DNA from: JBNKFV01 sp050290265
Lineage (GTDB): Bacteria > Pseudomonadota > Gammaproteobacteria > Pseudomonadales > Cellvibrionaceae
Direction: 5' to 3'
Assembly (NCBI GenBank): GCA_050290265.1
Contig: JBNKHI010000008.1
Span: 1 to 64,000, forward strand
DNA: 64,000 nucleotides
The position numbers were made by a program, and so were the translations under genes. Positions within the stretch are counted from its first letter, which is position 1, and every line of letters starts with the position of its first letter. Positions 45,461 to 55,066 of the stretch are shown here, piece by piece. The notes below the pieces were generated by a model. That model had not been told where the DNA came from, searched no databases, and worked only from the letters and a program-made list of their open reading frames with translations.

Positions 45461-45558
45461 TGTTCACCTCCTGCACATAAAATAATAACAACCAGAACAC
45501 CTAAAGCTACCTCACCCTACCGCGGGGTTTGGCCATCAAAATAATCAAGGTTACCAAT

Positions 45559-46167
45559 ATGGCTTTAAAACACTGGCGCTACCTCTGGATAATAGTCTAC
45601 GTCATCAGCCTAATCTGGTCCGCCTACAACCCCGCAGACTGGCTAACATGGGCCATGGAGGTCGCTCCTGCATTGCTGGCCGCCCTCTTGCTGGCCCTTA
45701 CATTTACCACCTTTCGGCTAACCCCTTTATTGTATGCACTGGTGTTATTCCATTGCATAATTCTTATGATCGGTGGTCATTACACCTATGCGGAGGTGCC
45801 CTTTTTTGAACATTTATTCGGTGCCGAACGTAACAACTACGACAAGGTAGGGCACTTCGTGCAGGGGTTTGTCCCGGCAGTTCTAGTCAGAGAGGTCTTA
45901 CTGCGCAAACATGTTATTAATGGCCGTCACTGGCTTAACTTTATTGTCATAAGTATTTGCTTGGCCGTAAGTGCATTATATGAGCTGCTAGAATGGTGGG
46001 CTGCGGTAGCAACTGGTGACAAGGCTGACGCATTTTTGGGCACCCAAGGCTACATTTGGGATACCCAATCTGATATGGCATTAGCGCTATTAGGCGCAAT
46101 TATTTCTTTGATCGTGCTAACGAAAACTCACGACAAACAACTTAATTCCCTGCAAGGTAAAAACTAG
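45559..46167 (+). CDS. DUF2238 inner membrane protein (YjdF-like)
   Basis: About 202 residues with five or six membrane segments. The ATG at 45559 has AAGG 9 bases upstream; TTG at 45529 would add ten residues. The motif YDKVGHFVQGFVPA near residue 95 and LYELLEWW near 145 match the YjdF/DUF2238 family, whose role is unknown. Its stop overlaps the convergent LtaS-type gene end by 4 bases. Confidence 0.82.
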   Translation: MALKHWRYLWIIVYVISLIWSAYNPADWLTWAMEVAPALLAALLLALTFTTFRLTPLLYALVLFHCIILMIGGHYTYAEVPFFEHLFGAERNNYDKVGHFVQGFVPAVLVREVLLRKHVINGRHWLNFIVISICLAVSALYELLEWWAAVATGDKADAFLGTQGYIWDTQSDMALALLGAIISLIVLTKTHDKQLNSLQGKN

Positions 46168-48134
46168 TGACTAGCGACAGGGCTTTCTACTGCCGGTAGT
46201 TTGTAGCTTTTATTTTTATACGCCAGCAAGGGCCACTGTCCATGAGCTAAAGCCTTTTTTACGAGTGCCGGGTTAGGATTAACATTCTCAACAAGCTTTT
46301 TATCTCTGTAAAAAAAGTGTTGAGGCGGCGCGTTCTTTTGCAAAACCACAACCTCGTCGCGCTCCATATAGGCTTGATTTCCACCATATTGCATAATCGC
46401 TCGGGGGGGAATCTCATCTAAATCTGGACGCGTAAAGTCTATTCCCAGCGCAGGTAATTGTGCAGCAACTCCCATCATGGACAATAACGTAGGGGGCATA
46501 TCCATTTGACTGGCTACTCGGCTAATCACTTTTGGCTGCTGACCGGAATTTAGAATTAATGCCGGAATACGAAAGCGCTCAATAGGTACGAGCTCTGAGC
46601 CAAATACACGATCACTATGGTCAGCGATAATGAGAAAAATCGTATCCCGCCAATAGACTGATTTTTTAGCCTTTTCTATAAACGCACCCAAAGCGTAGTC
46701 TGCATATTTAACCGCATTGGCCACCGTTGCTTTGGGCTGCTCATATAGTTCGATTTTATTGTCAGGGAAATCAAAGGGTGAATGATTAGACGAACTGAAT
46801 ACCAAGCTAAAAAATGGTTTACCTTGATTATATTGCTGGATAAAAACGTCGTTGGCCTTGTTAAATAGATCACCATCCGATGCGCCCCATGACCCATAAA
46901 ACTCGGGGCTCACAAAATCATTTTCATCAATAATGGTTTGAAAACCATTATTAGAAAAAAAGCGTTTCATGTTATCGAAATGCGCTTCCCCACCATAAAT
47001 AAATGAAGTCGCGTAATCCTGTCTACCCAGTAGCTCGGCGATGGTGAAAAAGTTATGCTGACTACCACCCAGTTTGACCACGCTGCGCATTGGCGTGGGT
47101 AGAAAGCCGGTTATTACTGCTTCAATGCCACGCACGGAACGCGTTCCTGTTGCATATAAGTTGTCAAACCAAATGCCCTGTTTTGAAAGAGCATCAAGAT
47201 GAGGCGTAATCGCCAAACCTCCGAGAGATCCAACGTAATCTGCGCCAAGACTCTCCTCCAAAACGATGACTAGATTTTTGGGCCTGCCTTTATTAGGAAC
47301 GACCCAATCATTGCGATGCAAAGTAGGAATAGATTCATCGGTGAACACCGCTCCAGGTAAACCCAGGGCGTTTTGCACTTCGCTGACAGCGTCGGCATAA
47401 GGCATCTCACCATAAGGGGAGTTATTGCCTTTCTCGTACTTCATTTTTTCATAAACGGCATAGAGCACCGTATAAGCCGAACTCAACGGCAGCGAGTTCA
47501 CCAACGGATCAGACGAAAAGGCAACAATACTAGGGTTCACTGCACGGTGATCCAGCGTTGAGCGCGCCGCTAAAAAACAGGTGAAACAAGCAAGAAGCGC
47601 AACGACCGGAGCACTAAACCAATAACTTTGCTTAATGTTTGACTGTGCGACACACAACCACTTATTCATCGCCCAGACTGCCGCTAACGTTAACAGTATT
47701 GCCGCAACCAGTTGCGCTGGCACTGCCTTTATCAGCATACCAAAGACTTCTTTGGGGCTATTCAAGTATTCAACAAACAAAATATTAGGGCGAAAATCGA
47801 ATTGTAAAACAAAATTTGGGGTCGCCAGCTCCAAGAAAACGATAAATCCCGACAGGAAAATCAGGTACAGCCTTGTTACCAATAAAGCCAGCCTCAACGT
47901 AATCCCCGACAAAGCCATTAACGGCAACAACGTAGCAGGTAACAATAGCAACATGCCTATGATTACCAGGTCAAACCGCAAGCCTTGCAGAAAAACAAAA
48001 GCAAAATCACCGGCTTCAGCCACACGATCAAATTGCCACAGCACAAAGGCAAGACGAAAAAAGCTTAATGTGATGAGCATGGGGAGTAAAAAATATAGAA
48101 CGGGCTTCAAGCAACTGAAATGCGACTTATTCAT
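46164..48134 (-). CDS. LtaS-type sulfatase-family phospho-group transferase
   Basis: Inner-membrane protein with five N-terminal helices (about residues 10-215) and a periplasmic alkaline-phosphatase-fold domain (about 290-610). The nucleophile Thr is in YATGTRSVRGIEAVITG near residue 330, and the metal motif is ADHSDRVFG near 539. The 656 residues resemble the Gram-negative LTA synthase-like group, which includes phosphoglycerol transferases acting on periplasmic glucans and phosphoethanolamine transferases. The donor and acceptor cannot be told from sequence. It diverges from a glycerophosphodiesterase. Confidence 0.88.
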   Translation of the reverse strand: MNKSHFSCLKPVLYFLLPMLITLSFFRLAFVLWQFDRVAEAGDFAFVFLQGLRFDLVIIGMLLLLPATLLPLMALSGITLRLALLVTRLYLIFLSGFIVFLELATPNFVLQFDFRPNILFVEYLNSPKEVFGMLIKAVPAQLVAAILLTLAAVWAMNKWLCVAQSNIKQSYWFSAPVVALLACFTCFLAARSTLDHRAVNPSIVAFSSDPLVNSLPLSSAYTVLYAVYEKMKYEKGNNSPYGEMPYADAVSEVQNALGLPGAVFTDESIPTLHRNDWVVPNKGRPKNLVIVLEESLGADYVGSLGGLAITPHLDALSKQGIWFDNLYATGTRSVRGIEAVITGFLPTPMRSVVKLGGSQHNFFTIAELLGRQDYATSFIYGGEAHFDNMKRFFSNNGFQTIIDENDFVSPEFYGSWGASDGDLFNKANDVFIQQYNQGKPFFSLVFSSSNHSPFDFPDNKIELYEQPKATVANAVKYADYALGAFIEKAKKSVYWRDTIFLIIADHSDRVFGSELVPIERFRIPALILNSGQQPKVISRVASQMDMPPTLLSMMGVAAQLPALGIDFTRPDLDEIPPRAIMQYGGNQAYMERDEVVVLQKNAPPQHFFYRDKKLVENVNPNPALVKKALAHGQWPLLAYKNKSYKLPAVESPVASH

Positions 48135-48488
48135 TGTGACCTACGCTAGGATATAGGGTAATTATTATTAATATTGGAAAGTCCATGCTGGATAAGAGCA
48201 ACATCACTGTCACTCTGTAAGCTTCCAGAAACCCCGTATTCCCATGCAATATTGGACGACAGTCACGCTACGCAGCTCTAGTTATAGCCAATAGTGATCG
48301 ATATCATTAGCTGATGCAAAAACTAATACACTCAATTGTTACATTACTCTGCGAAGTAGCCTGATTACTCGCTGGTTTTATAAACTCAGGCTATGCTGTA
48401 ATCGTCACTAAACTGTCATTATTCAGGCGCAGACTGGTGTGGCGGCTTATTGCCTCAAGTGTAAACAAAACCTGCGGATACTTTTACT
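48135..48488. other. Divergent regulatory region between the LtaS-type and glycerophosphodiesterase genes
   Basis: About 354 bases without a supported gene. It carries the Pho-box-like site described separately. An extended -10-like TGCTGTAAT lies near 48394-48402, just before it. No ribosome site or coding frame of note is visible. Confidence 0.5.
48402..48419 (+). promoter_or_regulatory. Pho-box-like direct repeat
   Basis: TCGTCACTAAACTGTCAT carries CGTCA and TGTCA half-sites 11 bases apart with an A-rich spacer. It matches 13 of 18 positions of the E. coli Pho box. It sits 70 bases upstream of a glycerophosphodiesterase, a typical PhoB target. No good -10 is seen at the usual distance downstream, which lowers confidence. 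Confidence 0.42.
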
Positions 48489-49223
48489 ATGACACAGGAA
48501 GACCTTGTTATACCTCTCACATGCTTTGCCCATCGTGGCGGCAGTGCTTTGGGGGCAGAAAACTCACTGGAGGCCATCAGCCAAAGCTTGGACTTGGGTG
48601 TAGACGGTATTGAAATTGATGTTTGGCGAATCAAAGATGAACTCTTGGTAATTCATGATCGTCGGTTAGGACGACTACTCCCTGGCAAAGGGCGCTTACT
48701 GGATTACACCCCCAACCAACTACGGGAGCTATCTCATGAGGCTGGCATTCATATTCCCAGCCTTCGAGAAGTCCTTGAGTTAGTCGGCAATAAAGCCTTG
48801 CTAAATATTGAGTTAAAAGGCCCAAGCTCCAGTGCTGGCGTTGCCGACGAGTTAAAGGCTTATAGCAGCGACCACGGCAGTAGCCTTGATCACTACATTA
48901 TTTCCAGCTTCGATCACCATCAGCTGCATACGTTCAAAAGCCTGCTGCCAGCGGTAAAAATCGGCGTGCTTATTAGCGGGATTCCTCTCGACTATGCAAA
49001 ATGCTGCGATGCGCTTGGAGCCTATTCTTTTCATCCCGACATTAACTTTTTAAGCCAGGCTTTAATTGATGACGCTAAGCAAAGGGGCTTGAAAACCTGG
49101 GTTTATACCGTCAACAAAAAAGACGACATGCGCCATCTATCGGCAATGGGCGTGGACGGCGTATTTACTGACGAGCCACAAAAGCTGTTAAAAATGAATC
49201 AGCTATGGCGTAAGGGAGCCTGA
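48489..49223 (+). CDS. Glycerophosphodiester phosphodiesterase (UgpQ-like)
   Basis: Releases glycerol-3-phosphate from deacylated phospholipids. AHRGGSALGAENSLEAI near residue 14, EIDVWRIKDELLVIHD near 40 (catalytic Glu, Asp and His) and NIELKGP near 100 are typical GDPD motifs. At 244 residues with no signal peptide it is the cytoplasmic UgpQ type. It may be phosphate-regulated via the upstream direct repeat. It converges on the DUF255 gene with an 8-base gap. Confidence 0.93.
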   Translation: MTQEDLVIPLTCFAHRGGSALGAENSLEAISQSLDLGVDGIEIDVWRIKDELLVIHDRRLGRLLPGKGRLLDYTPNQLRELSHEAGIHIPSLREVLELVGNKALLNIELKGPSSSAGVADELKAYSSDHGSSLDHYIISSFDHHQLHTFKSLLPAVKIGVLISGIPLDYAKCCDALGAYSFHPDINFLSQALIDDAKQRGLKTWVYTVNKKDDMRHLSAMGVDGVFTDEPQKLLKMNQLWRKGA

Positions 49224-49230
49224 TATACAA

Positions 49231-51354
49231 TTACCCTGAGGCAATAGACAGAGGGTAATCACTGCTGTCGCAGTCCTCACCACTTAGATGCTCAGTTAGC
49301 TGCGCCATCAGGCCATCCAAAGTCCGATGTTCTTGCCAACACTGGTCACCCGCACAGACCAGTGCAGTGTTTGTGTCAGCGACCAACACGTCAGGAGGGC
49401 AAAACTCGGCCTCTAATGGCACCCAATAGCAATAAATACTCTCCATGTAGTGTTCATTAATCGCATCCTGCCACGCGCGCATAGACTCATCACCGTACAG
49501 CAACACTTGCAATGGCGGCATCAACATAGCATCCAGTGCAGCAAGCAAACTGCTATGGCTCTCTGGCTGCCGCTCCAGTTCATGCCAACCGGCATTTAAT
49601 ATTCGCTGCCCGATGGCACCGTAACGCGGTTCCGCAGCTAGCTGCCCTAAACGTAGAAATACTTCTGCCACCAACCCATTAGCCGAAGGCAGAACACCAT
49701 CCGCCCACGGTTTGGGTCGATAAATCAACGTCTCACGGTCGTGTGCGGTAAAGAAAAAACCACCGTTTTCTGTATCTTCAAAGTTAGACGACAACGATTC
49801 TGCCAGTCCTATCAAAAAGCGATAATCCTGGTCTCGCCAACTGACCTGCAACAAGTCGAGTAACGCATCCATCAAGTATACATAGTCGTCCAGGTAGCCG
49901 CTGAGTTTAGGCGAACCATCTTGCCAAATGGCAAACAACCGCTGGTTTATCCAAAGGTGTTCATAGATAAAATCCACAGCCTGCTGCGCGGCTAACAAAC
50001 ACTCTTTGCGACTTACCGGCAAATCAATACCATCCGGAAAATAACGTGCGGCGGCAACCAAGCCACGGATCATCAAGCCATTCCAACCCGTTTTTATTTT
50101 TTCATCACGCTCAGGCAACGGCTGCTGCCGACGCAACTGACGCAAACGAGTACAGGCTTGAAAATAAAGGCGCTGGCACTCCGCTAGGGGTATATCAATA
50201 AATTCCGCAACCTCTTGCAAGCTTCGCTTTCGGTGCAGGTGCCAATGCCCGGCATAATTTGGTGAGTCTTCCCAACCACATGCCGCACTCATCAATCCGT
50301 ACTCTTCGACACTTAAACTATGATGCAGCTGCTCTTCGGAAAAGACATAGTAGGCACCTTCTAGCTCATGGTAATCAGCATCCATGGCACTACAAAAAAC
50401 ACCATCCTGGTTGCGCATTTCAGTCAAGGCCCAATCAGCAATCTGCGCCGCAGTATGCAAGTACAAAAGATCATCGAAATGGTTCCAGCCCTTGGCGTAA
50501 ATTTGCAATAACTGACCATTATCGCAGAGCATTTTTTCAAAATGCGGGATTTCCCATTCTGGGTCGGTGGAGTAACGAAAAAAGCCCCCACTGACGTGAT
50601 CTGCAATGCCACCTCGCGCCATACCAGACAACGTTATCGCTAGCTGCTCTTCTGCAGCTGCAGAAGCACTATCTTCACTATTAGCCAAGGTGTAAAGCAG
50701 CTCCAAGCGTGGAACCATAGGGAATTTTAGCGCGGTCCCAAACCCGCCGTGCACATCATCCGCTTCACGCAATAGCACTTTAAGCGCACGCGACATCGGA
50801 GATAGGTTTAACGTCGACTTACCCTCTGCTACAACAGGCTGCGAAAGGCGCTCATAGCCTTTTTTAACCTTGTCGCGAAGCACTGTGAAATTGGTGGAGA
50901 AACCGTTATAAAAATCGTGCACGCGTTGCAGCAAATCGAAAAAACCTAGCTGCTCATCAGTGCTGTGTTTGCGGAAATAGGAGCCGGCGATAAAGGGTAG
51001 TCGGGTGCGGGGGCAGAGAAAAACAGTGAGCGGCCAACCACCCGCTTGCCCTGTCAATAGTTGGTGGGCAGTTTGATAAATTTCATCTAGATCAGGACGC
51101 TCTTCTCTATCGACTTTGATATTAACGAAATAATCATTCATACGGCGGGCCACTTCAACGTCGCTGAAGCTTTCCTTGGCCATCACGTGACACCAATGAC
51201 AAGTTGAATAACCAATAGATAACAGAATAGGTTTATTCTGCTCACGGGCCAAAGCCAAAGCAGGCTCGCCCCAAGGTAGCCAATATACAGGCTGGTCTTT
51301 GTGCTGTTGCAGATACCGGCTCGTTTCCGAGTACAGCGCGTTTGCCACCAGCAT
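49231..51354 (-). CDS. DUF255 thioredoxin-domain protein (YyaL/SSP411 family)
   Basis: 707-residue protein with an N-terminal thioredoxin-like domain (CHWCHVMAKESF near residue 48) followed by an alpha/alpha barrel similar to N-acylglucosamine epimerases and glucosidases. The SATYLFCP-type thioredoxin features GGWPLTVFLCP near 107 and HFEKMLCDNGQLL near 275 match the family. Its function is not established in bacteria. Confidence 0.9.
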   Translation of the reverse strand: MLVANALYSETSRYLQQHKDQPVYWLPWGEPALALAREQNKPILLSIGYSTCHWCHVMAKESFSDVEVARRMNDYFVNIKVDREERPDLDEIYQTAHQLLTGQAGGWPLTVFLCPRTRLPFIAGSYFRKHSTDEQLGFFDLLQRVHDFYNGFSTNFTVLRDKVKKGYERLSQPVVAEGKSTLNLSPMSRALKVLLREADDVHGGFGTALKFPMVPRLELLYTLANSEDSASAAAEEQLAITLSGMARGGIADHVSGGFFRYSTDPEWEIPHFEKMLCDNGQLLQIYAKGWNHFDDLLYLHTAAQIADWALTEMRNQDGVFCSAMDADYHELEGAYYVFSEEQLHHSLSVEEYGLMSAACGWEDSPNYAGHWHLHRKRSLQEVAEFIDIPLAECQRLYFQACTRLRQLRRQQPLPERDEKIKTGWNGLMIRGLVAAARYFPDGIDLPVSRKECLLAAQQAVDFIYEHLWINQRLFAIWQDGSPKLSGYLDDYVYLMDALLDLLQVSWRDQDYRFLIGLAESLSSNFEDTENGGFFFTAHDRETLIYRPKPWADGVLPSANGLVAEVFLRLGQLAAEPRYGAIGQRILNAGWHELERQPESHSSLLAALDAMLMPPLQVLLYGDESMRAWQDAINEHYMESIYCYWVPLEAEFCPPDVLVADTNTALVCAGDQCWQEHRTLDGLMAQLTEHLSGEDCDSSDYPLSIASG

Positions 51355-51555
51355 TCCTCATTGTTCTCAACGTAGCTTTACTACGAAGCCACCCGATTTG
51401 CCTCAGGGTACAAATCTGACGATACCAGCGTCAGCTATCCCACCTCGGCATCTAAATTAGCCTGCCTTAAAATGACTATAGACCAAGGTGTCATAAAAAC
51501 GACATTTTGTGCGACAAATGGCAGTCATGTATGACCAGAACCCACAAATCACGAC

Positions 51556-52653
51556 TTATTTAGGCATCATATTGCAACTTTTTAAAACCGCCTGCCAAGC
51601 GAGGGTGTGCGCCCTTATTTGCGCCTCGAATAACCGCCAGACGCTGTCGCTGGATGCATCCCAGCTTTTCTCCCAAAACTGCACAAATACTAATGGCTCA
51701 ACAGCAGTAAAATTATCCCTTAATGCCTCCAGTTCATGCTGCAACGCTCTGCTCTGCTGATGCACAGTTGCCAGATAAGGCTGAACGCCAGCAACATAGT
51801 ATTTGAAGAAGACATTTTGCAGAATCTTTGCTTGCGGCGTCGCGACCCCACGTGGGCAGAGGGTATTTGCCTCAGCGGACGTTTTCAGTGCAGTAGTCAC
51901 CGGGGCCAACTCACGGATTAATAATGCCTGCGAAGACAATAAGAGCCCAGCATAGGATTCGCTGCCGATAACTTGTAACTGCCTTTCCAACTGGGCCCAG
52001 TCAGCACCGGTTTCCAACCGGAGCTGATTTGCCAAATCAGCTATCTTTGCCAGCAACTCGGAAGGCATAACTGCAGTCAACGCCAGCGGCGCACTGGCCC
52101 CACCAAAAAGGCTCTGGAACTCTGGTCCAGCGAAGGTTGCGTTCCAACTCAGAGACGGCAAAAACTTACGTTTACTAATCAGGGCGTTCCGCAATGCGGT
52201 TTGTAAGTCTTCACTCTCTCCAAGGGATTCAAGATAACTAAGGCAAGCCTGCGCCATACGCATAAACTGCTGCTGATATTTCAACTGCTGACTGGCCGGC
52301 ATCAAGCGGCCCAGATTGCTATTACGCTCACCTAAAAGGCGCTGCAATTCGCATTGAGACAGCCGCAAGAATTGTAATAAATTAATTTTTTGTGGGGGGA
52401 TAGCCAGCGTCAACTCACGCTGGCGAGGAAAGCGTGGCAGAAAAATATGCTCGGCTTCCACGATAGGCACCTTCAATACATTACCCATCCGCCAACGGTA
52501 ATCTTCAAGAACATCTTGCGGACTTTGCTGTCCACACGCTGACAGGAGAATACTTAGCACTACAGCCAAGAGCAACGGAGCGCTCGTCCAGCTGCGCGGT
52601 GCTACATTAGCCCTGACTAACCTAACGCGGCAAAGGGATATCCGGCGCCACAA
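51556..52653 (-). CDS. DUF3080-type lipoprotein
   Basis: Periplasmic lipoprotein of about 365 residues. The signal segment LLLAVVLSILLSAC ends in a lipobox Cys. The mature part, rich in alpha helix, starts GQQSPQDVLEDYRWRMGNVL and has the DUF3080 pattern FLPRFPRQRELTLAIPPQKINLLQFLRLSQCELQRLLGERNS. The start is unsure: TTG at 52653 gives a basic signal peptide and overlaps the ArnT-like gene by 32 bases; other starts are possible. It follows the ArnT-like gene and is probably translated with it. Confidence 0.8.
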   Translation of the reverse strand: MWRRISLCRVRLVRANVAPRSWTSAPLLLAVVLSILLSACGQQSPQDVLEDYRWRMGNVLKVPIVEAEHIFLPRFPRQRELTLAIPPQKINLLQFLRLSQCELQRLLGERNSNLGRLMPASQQLKYQQQFMRMAQACLSYLESLGESEDLQTALRNALISKRKFLPSLSWNATFAGPEFQSLFGGASAPLALTAVMPSELLAKIADLANQLRLETGADWAQLERQLQVIGSESYAGLLLSSQALLIRELAPVTTALKTSAEANTLCPRGVATPQAKILQNVFFKYYVAGVQPYLATVHQQSRALQHELEALRDNFTAVEPLVFVQFWEKSWDASSDSVWRLFEAQIRAHTLAWQAVLKSCNMMPK

Positions 52654-54364
52654 ATGGCGACAAAACGGTCTCACTACGCTCGCACGCAGGACGCATCGTA
52701 GATACTCCAAACAACAACCAATCGGCGCGATGAGCAGCTCCCAAATCAACAGCTTGTGTTTCAGCAAAGCAATGCTCCAACGCGCCGCGCGGCGCAATTA
52801 AAAATGCGCGGGGATGCTTTTGCAGCCAGACCCACGCAGACTGCTCTTGTATGGGTGCCGCCGTATGAAAACCAAAATGCACATTGTGATACGGCGAAAA
52901 CAACAAAAACTGCTCGCGAAAGTCGACTAACCCGACTGTCGCATCCTTGGGTAAATACGTTTCAGCGGTTTGATAAACCCGTTCCGGTGTGCGCGCCGGA
53001 CCCAGCACACTGTATCCCCAAGTACTGTAAAGTAACCACAAAGCAGACACGAACATCGTCCAACCGCCTACGATGCTGCCCGTTCGCTTTGCATAATACG
53101 CCCCAACCAATCCACCGAAGCCAATAGCGCAGAAAAGCCACCAGGGCGATATTTCGTAGATGGCCTCCAGCTTGAGGGTTGCTTTTATTCCAATCAGCCC
53201 CAGTACACCAAATACAATGAAGCCAGCTGCAATCAGCGATAGCAATACAAACAGTGCCCGACTAAAACTAACCCGCGCGAGCAAGCGCTCTAAATAAGGC
53301 GCCGCTACCAAAGCCAACATCGGCAAGGCCGGCAAGATATAAACACCCCGTTTTCCTGGGCTAATACTAAAAAATACGATCACTAAAACACACCAGATCA
53401 ATGGAATCACGATATGCCGGTTGCCGTCTTTCAGCGCGCGCCACCAGAAAGGCACCAGACCCGGCAGCAACACACTCAGAGGCAACCACAGAAAGGGAAT
53501 AACAGAGACGATATAAAACCAGAACGGCTTTACATGCCCCAAAGAGTGGACATAGCGGGTCGCAGTTTGTTTAAACAGCAAGTTATCCCGATAAGCCTGA
53601 AATGCGGGATCAGATTGCGCATCCACGGTCAATAGAATTGGTCCAACCCATGCCAACACCACCAGCAGCATCCACAAGGGTGCCAAGCCCCATTGCCAAC
53701 CCGCTCGTATTTCACTGCTCTGCGGCGCATACATCCGCAATACCACGTAGGGAATCAGCATTAAAATCGGCAGAAAACCCACACCTTTAGTAATAATGCC
53801 TAAGCCCATAAAAAAACCGGCAAATCCATACCAAAACCAGGACGGCCCCGATAGCAAATGCCGCAATAGACCATAACACGCCAGCGTAATCCAACAGCAG
53901 ACCATGGCATCGATCTGGGCCGTTTTCGCCTGAATAACAAACTGCAAAGTGACTAGCAGGCTGCCAGCTGCCCACAACCCAATAGTGTGCGACCAAAAAC
54001 GTCGTCCTAAATCGTAGACCGCCAACATGGTCACCATCGAACACAACGCTGAAGGCAACAGAAATGCGATCTTTATCGACCCCGTTAAGCCATACAGCGC
54101 CGCAATGCTCCACATAAAAACGGGGGGTTTATCCGGGTATAGCTCGCCGCCACGCATGGGAAACAACCACTGACCACTGTGCCACATTTCCTCTGCTATT
54201 AACGCAAAACGCGGCTCGTCAGCCGGCCAGGGGCTCCTCGCACCCAGCCCTATGAAAATTAACAACGCAGCAAATACGCAGAGCAATAAAAGCTCAAAAT
54301 TCTGTCTGGATAGACCAAACACATCGCTGGCTGCAGAAGCTCCGCCTGGACGAATTGTTATCAT
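52622..54364 (-). CDS. ArnT-like membrane glycosyltransferase (GT83/PMT superfamily)
   Basis: Large 580-residue inner-membrane enzyme with about 12 helices. The first periplasmic loop has the metal-binding acidic motif WPADEPRFALIAEEM and GELYPDKPP near residue 70-80, as in ArnT. Such enzymes transfer a sugar from undecaprenyl phosphate to lipid A or another acceptor. arnABCD genes for L-Ara4N are absent here, so the sugar may differ. It lies 46 bases after the VTT gene in a GT2-VTT-GT83-DUF3080 set. Confidence 0.88.
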   Translation of the reverse strand: MITIRPGGASAASDVFGLSRQNFELLLLCVFAALLIFIGLGARSPWPADEPRFALIAEEMWHSGQWLFPMRGGELYPDKPPVFMWSIAALYGLTGSIKIAFLLPSALCSMVTMLAVYDLGRRFWSHTIGLWAAGSLLVTLQFVIQAKTAQIDAMVCCWITLACYGLLRHLLSGPSWFWYGFAGFFMGLGIITKGVGFLPILMLIPYVVLRMYAPQSSEIRAGWQWGLAPLWMLLVVLAWVGPILLTVDAQSDPAFQAYRDNLLFKQTATRYVHSLGHVKPFWFYIVSVIPFLWLPLSVLLPGLVPFWWRALKDGNRHIVIPLIWCVLVIVFFSISPGKRGVYILPALPMLALVAAPYLERLLARVSFSRALFVLLSLIAAGFIVFGVLGLIGIKATLKLEAIYEISPWWLFCAIGFGGLVGAYYAKRTGSIVGGWTMFVSALWLLYSTWGYSVLGPARTPERVYQTAETYLPKDATVGLVDFREQFLLFSPYHNVHFGFHTAAPIQEQSAWVWLQKHPRAFLIAPRGALEHCFAETQAVDLGAAHRADWLLFGVSTMRPACERSETVLSPFVAPDIPLPR

Positions 54365-54410
54365 GCAGAATTACTCAATAGAAAAAGGGATTGCCATATC
54401 TACGCACGAA

Positions 54411-55064
54411 CTAATCGAGGACAGCGACCTGCCGATAGCGAGCGTACACTTTGTAACTAACCAGGGTGGATACTAATAACAAGGCCAGCGCCATGTAGAG
54501 ATTCCACCACTCATGCAGAGAAACACCTGTTCCCAAAAGCACAAATACGCACGTTTGCGGCAAGTAACCAATAAAAGAACCAGTGAAGAAAGGAACGCTG
54601 TGCGCACTACTGGCCCCTGCAGCTATATTGGTTAATAGATTATTACCCACAGGGAAAAGTCGTATGGCAATTGTTTTTAACAATATATCTTCCGCCAAAA
54701 ATGCATCCAGCTTCGCACTTAAGCGAGCCAACCCTTGACGAACTATCGGTCGAAATACCCAACGCCCGAGATAAAAAGTCACAACACAAGCCACTAAAGC
54801 AGATAGGCTGACTACCACCACTCCCCCAGCAAGGCCAAAAAGATACCCACCAAAAAATGCACTGAGTTGTCTAGGTAGACCAACCATCATGGATAACGCC
54901 GCGAACCCCAAAAAGTAAATACCGGCATAATCACCATGGCTACGTATGTGTGTATCCACCCAAACATGATCAATCTGAAAACTATGCAAAACCCGGTTTA
55001 GTAGCAGGCCTAAAGCCACCAGCATGAGCATCAAGACAAGCGACTTAAGCAACGACTTCGCCAT
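54411..55064 (-). CDS. VTT-domain (DedA/TVP38-like) membrane protein
   Basis: 217-residue protein with about five or six membrane segments and the VTT/SNARE-associated signature: GFAALSMMVGLPRQLSAFFGGYLFG near residue 53 and FFTGSFIGYLPQT near 178. Relatives in the DedA group move polyprenyl phosphates across the membrane (family knowledge). It lies 2 bases after the GT2 gene, so coupling with sugar-polyprenol synthesis is likely. Role here is inference. Confidence 0.88.
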   Translation of the reverse strand: MAKSLLKSLVLMLMLVALGLLLNRVLHSFQIDHVWVDTHIRSHGDYAGIYFLGFAALSMMVGLPRQLSAFFGGYLFGLAGGVVVVSLSALVACVVTFYLGRWVFRPIVRQGLARLSAKLDAFLAEDILLKTIAIRLFPVGNNLLTNIAAGASSAHSVPFFTGSFIGYLPQTCVFVLLGTGVSLHEWWNLYMALALLLVSTLVSYKVYARYRQVAVLD

Positions 55065-55066
55065 TG

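Noticed and set aside
47635..48156. Open frame antisense to the LtaS-type gene
   Set aside because: Overlaps a strong gene over its whole length and has no ribosome site or recognisable motif.
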